A stretch of DNA of 35,596 nt. It comes from Oligoflexia bacterium (GTDB taxonomy: Bacteria; Bdellovibrionota_C; UBA2361; JAFLCA01). A model generated the notes under the pieces. The model searched no databases. It was not told where the DNA came from and saw only the letters and a list, made by a program, of their open reading frames with translations. How positions within the stretch are numbered: the first letter of the stretch is position 1; each line of letters begins with the position of its first letter. Below are positions 34,028 through 35,596 of this stretch, one piece after another. The position numbers were made by a program, and so were the translations under genes. The stretch lies in assembly GCA_019694465.1 (NCBI GenBank), contig JAIBBV010000042.1:1-35596 (forward strand). The letters are read 5' to 3'.

Positions 34028-34501
34028 CTATAGCAGAGCTTGGCTCTCAAGCGTTGCCACGGGGACTGGTGGACCAACTGGACCCTCATTAAGGCAAACA
34101 CAGTGGAATATGATATACTCCCAAGCTGCACTCACAAATGGTACTGAAATGTCTGGAACTAGATTGCCAGCGTCCTGAGCAGCTTCTGTCATTTGATCCA
34201 CGGAGCCGGAATTAATTTCGCTGCTGCCGTCCTCATGGTGATGGTGCGCATTATAGAGAGGGCACTTATTTTCTGCGCAGAATGCCTTGCACTCAGTCTC
34301 ATAGGCGCTCGTCGCGCGCTCGATTTCACGTAGTACCTGTTTCATGGTCCCTGCTTCTGTCCCTACATCCCAAAAAAATCTGCTGGTTGAGTCTTCAGCG
34401 CATACATCGCCTGGAGCTGGCTCGGCCCATGCCACTGGAGACCGTAAGAAACAGGACATCGCTATAAGAAAGAAATACGCCCTAAGATTGATAACCTTCA
34501 T
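34028..34501 (-). CDS. Secreted Cys/His-rich hypothetical protein
   Basis: 157 residues with a Sec signal peptide (hydrophobic YFFLIAMSCFL, cleavage after AWA near residue 26). The mature part has six Cys, including ECKAFCAENKC (72-82) and HCVC near the C-terminus, and a run of four His (HHHH) close to them. This suggests either disulfides or a metal site. I do not recognise the family. It is convergent with the Rhs gene, 337 bases apart. An immunity or periplasmic partner role is possible but unsupported beyond location. The start ATG has GAGG eight bases upstream (GAGGTAGTTATG). Confidence 0.7.
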   Translation of the reverse strand: MKVINLRAYFFLIAMSCFLRSPVAWAEPAPGDVCAEDSTSRFFWDVGTEAGTMKQVLREIERATSAYETECKAFCAENKCPLYNAHHHHEDGSSEINSGSVDQMTEAAQDAGNLVPDISVPFVSAAWEYIIFHCVCLNEGPVGPPVPVATLESQALL

Positions 34502-34535
34502 AACTACCTCATATTACTCATTGTATTTTCACTAA

Positions 34536-34586
34536 AACACCTCTGAATTCCGGATCCCCTGGGGATCTGAGAACTCAGATGGTGTT
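34536..34586. repeat. Nested palindromes in an intergenic region
   Basis: GATCCCC-T-GGGGATC (34553-34567) and TCTGAG-AA-CTCAGA (34566-34579) are two perfect hairpins that overlap by two bases. They are enclosed by AACACCTCTGA (34536-34546) and TCAGATGGTGTT (34575-34586), inverted copies with one extra base. The rest of 34502-34808 holds no gene I can support. Possible REP-like or MITE-like remnant, or the leader of the flanking genes. Confidence 0.5.
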
Positions 34587-34808
34587 ATGGGTTAAATAAT
34601 AAAACTGTGATATATTCCCAGTGACAAGCCGCCCGGAAGTGCGCAGCTTGCCAATCGGTAATTAAGATCGCCGGAATATTACTCGGGGAAAGTAGGTTAG
34701 ACCGCCCAATATTCAGTGATTGCTGCGCAGATTAACTGCCGAAGTGATAGATATTTATCAAGTTCATAAGAGTAGAGGTTCGAGCACCCCGTCTCGTGTC
34801 TGGAGTTA

Positions 34809-35438
34809 ATGACTGCAGAGGCGAACGGGGTCGGATGGCCGCAGGTTCGGTGGGTCCAGAGTATCAGGCCAAGTGTTGGTCTGATTCGGAACTCATTGTC
34901 TGAGGTTCAGCCGTTCGAAGTACTTATGTGGACAAAAATTGATGGTGTTTGGCCGCAGTTCTCTCCGTGGATGCTGGTTGCTCTCATGGGGCTAGTCGGT
35001 ACCATGTTCGGAGTGGTAAGGCAGCTCACTCACAATATCAGTTGGAAGGAGATTTACCTGTATCTTGCGAGCTTCATCATAGGAATGCTTGGGATAATCC
35101 TGAGTTTGCAACCACTGTCGAACGCGAAGGGCGCTCTGCGGGAAAAGATCCTACTGCCTGTGGAAGGGTATCTGATCTTTGAGCTGGCCGAGATTCGGCC
35201 AGTAATTGATGTGGAAGCGCGTTTGCAGGTTGTTTCCACGCGTGGGCAGACTTTCTACGTGCGAGGTCCCTCTAGCGTCGAATCAGATGCCGCTTTGCAG
35301 GGGCTGGTAAGTTTACCGCGAGGTACGCTACTTGGCATCCCGTGGGAGCAGGCATCGCAAGTCCCGTTGCCCGCTCTTCCAGTGCGTGTGCTGATTGATC
35401 GAGGTGACGGTGGCACACTCTCACTTCGGATTAAATAG
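34809..35438 (+). CDS. Small membrane protein of unknown function
   Basis: 209 residues with two membrane segments at about 53-71 (WMLVALMGLVGTMFGVV) and 83-102 (IYLYLASFIIGMLGIILSL), and a soluble C-terminal domain of about 100 residues rich in beta strands (VEARLQVVSTRGQTFYV, then VRVLIDRGDGGTLSLRI). I do not recognise it. The hairpin-like topology, with the C-terminus probably in the cytoplasm, resembles small membrane anchors. The first ATG has GGAG only three bases away. An ATG at 34926 would remove the first 39 residues, which look poor. Confidence 0.6.
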   Translation: MTAEANGVGWPQVRWVQSIRPSVGLIRNSLSEVQPFEVLMWTKIDGVWPQFSPWMLVALMGLVGTMFGVVRQLTHNISWKEIYLYLASFIIGMLGIILSLQPLSNAKGALREKILLPVEGYLIFELAEIRPVIDVEARLQVVSTRGQTFYVRGPSSVESDAALQGLVSLPRGTLLGIPWEQASQVPLPALPVRVLIDRGDGGTLSLRIK

Positions 35439-35518
35439 CATGAGTCCAAACTCATGAGTTATCGGCGAACGGAAACACTCAAAAATATATGGTTCGAAAT
35501 GCCATCTTCCGTTCGCCG
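35439..35518 (+). other. Two inverted repeats after the small membrane protein gene
   Basis: CATGAGT-CCAA-ACTCATG (35439-35456) begins right after the stop codon. CGGCGAACGGAA (35463-35474) and TTCCGTTCGCCG (35507-35518) are perfect 12-bp inverted copies with a 32-base spacer. Neither has a good T-run. They may slow or end transcription, or be an operator. No gene is seen from 35439 to the end of the window. Confidence 0.45.
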
Positions 35519-35596
35519 CTTTAGGCCCCAGTGTTATTCAACTAATGCACAGCATTTAGTCGGAGCCGATCTTGTTGCGACCCAACGAGCCGTGTG

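Noticed and set aside
33802..34092. Plus-strand open frame as an Rhs immunity gene
   Set aside because: It overlaps the better-supported leftward gene at 34028, has no Shine-Dalgarno site and reads as low-complexity basic sequence.

Overview
The window looks like a stretch of chromosome from a Gram-negative, diderm bacterium with proteobacterial affinities. The signs are a Pst ABC phosphate importer, GreB, MutM, a periplasmic SBP_bac_3 protein, a hybrid histidine kinase, several Sec signal peptides and a lipoprotein signal. Base composition looks roughly balanced, purine-rich Shine-Dalgarno sites are common, and GTG or TTG starts are frequent. I cannot name the genus. I saw no rRNA, tRNA, CRISPR array or intact insertion sequence.

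Layout. 1-2054: end of pstS, then pstC and pstA (phosphate import), with no pstB directly after. 2080-5892: a small exported protein and a two-gene unit of a MurG/UGT-like glycosyltransferase and a GH10 (xylanase-fold) glycoside hydrolase. 5893-6902: a structured intergenic region, a bidirectional terminator and an RRM RNA-binding protein with hairpins in its leader. 6903-11242: an MFS exporter, then a hybrid sensor kinase divergent from a periplasmic solute-binding protein. 11484-12926: a macro-domain protein, a candidate MITE flanked by CTAG, a secreted Cys-rich protein and a large nested palindrome. 12987-16237: an operon, read leftward, of three RCK-domain proteins (one with a CASTOR/POLLUX-like pore) plus glutathione peroxidase. 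16319-20646: an alpha/beta hydrolase, an MscS channel fused to a cyclic-nucleotide-binding domain, a small acidic protein, mutM and greB. 20741-22555: a doubtful small gene and an HTTM-like membrane protein. 23183-25750: a wHTH-like protein of unknown function coupled to a KamA-like radical SAM enzyme. 26032-35438: an accessory cell-surface region with a lipoprotein, a 2062-residue SpvB/VCBS/Rhs protein, a Cys/His-rich secreted protein and a small membrane protein.

How the genes may work together. The RCK cluster reads as one multi-subunit ligand- or redox-gated cation channel with an antioxidant enzyme in the same transcript. The KamA-like enzyme and its partner form a two-gene unit of unknown product. 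The Rhs protein is preceded by a run of GTTCGC-based repeats that look like an operator, and it carries a C-terminal domain I cannot place and no obvious immunity gene. The best candidates for something undescribed are the three-RCK channel operon, the wHTH plus KamA-like pair, and the Rhs locus with its repeats. All functions are inferred from sequence reading alone.
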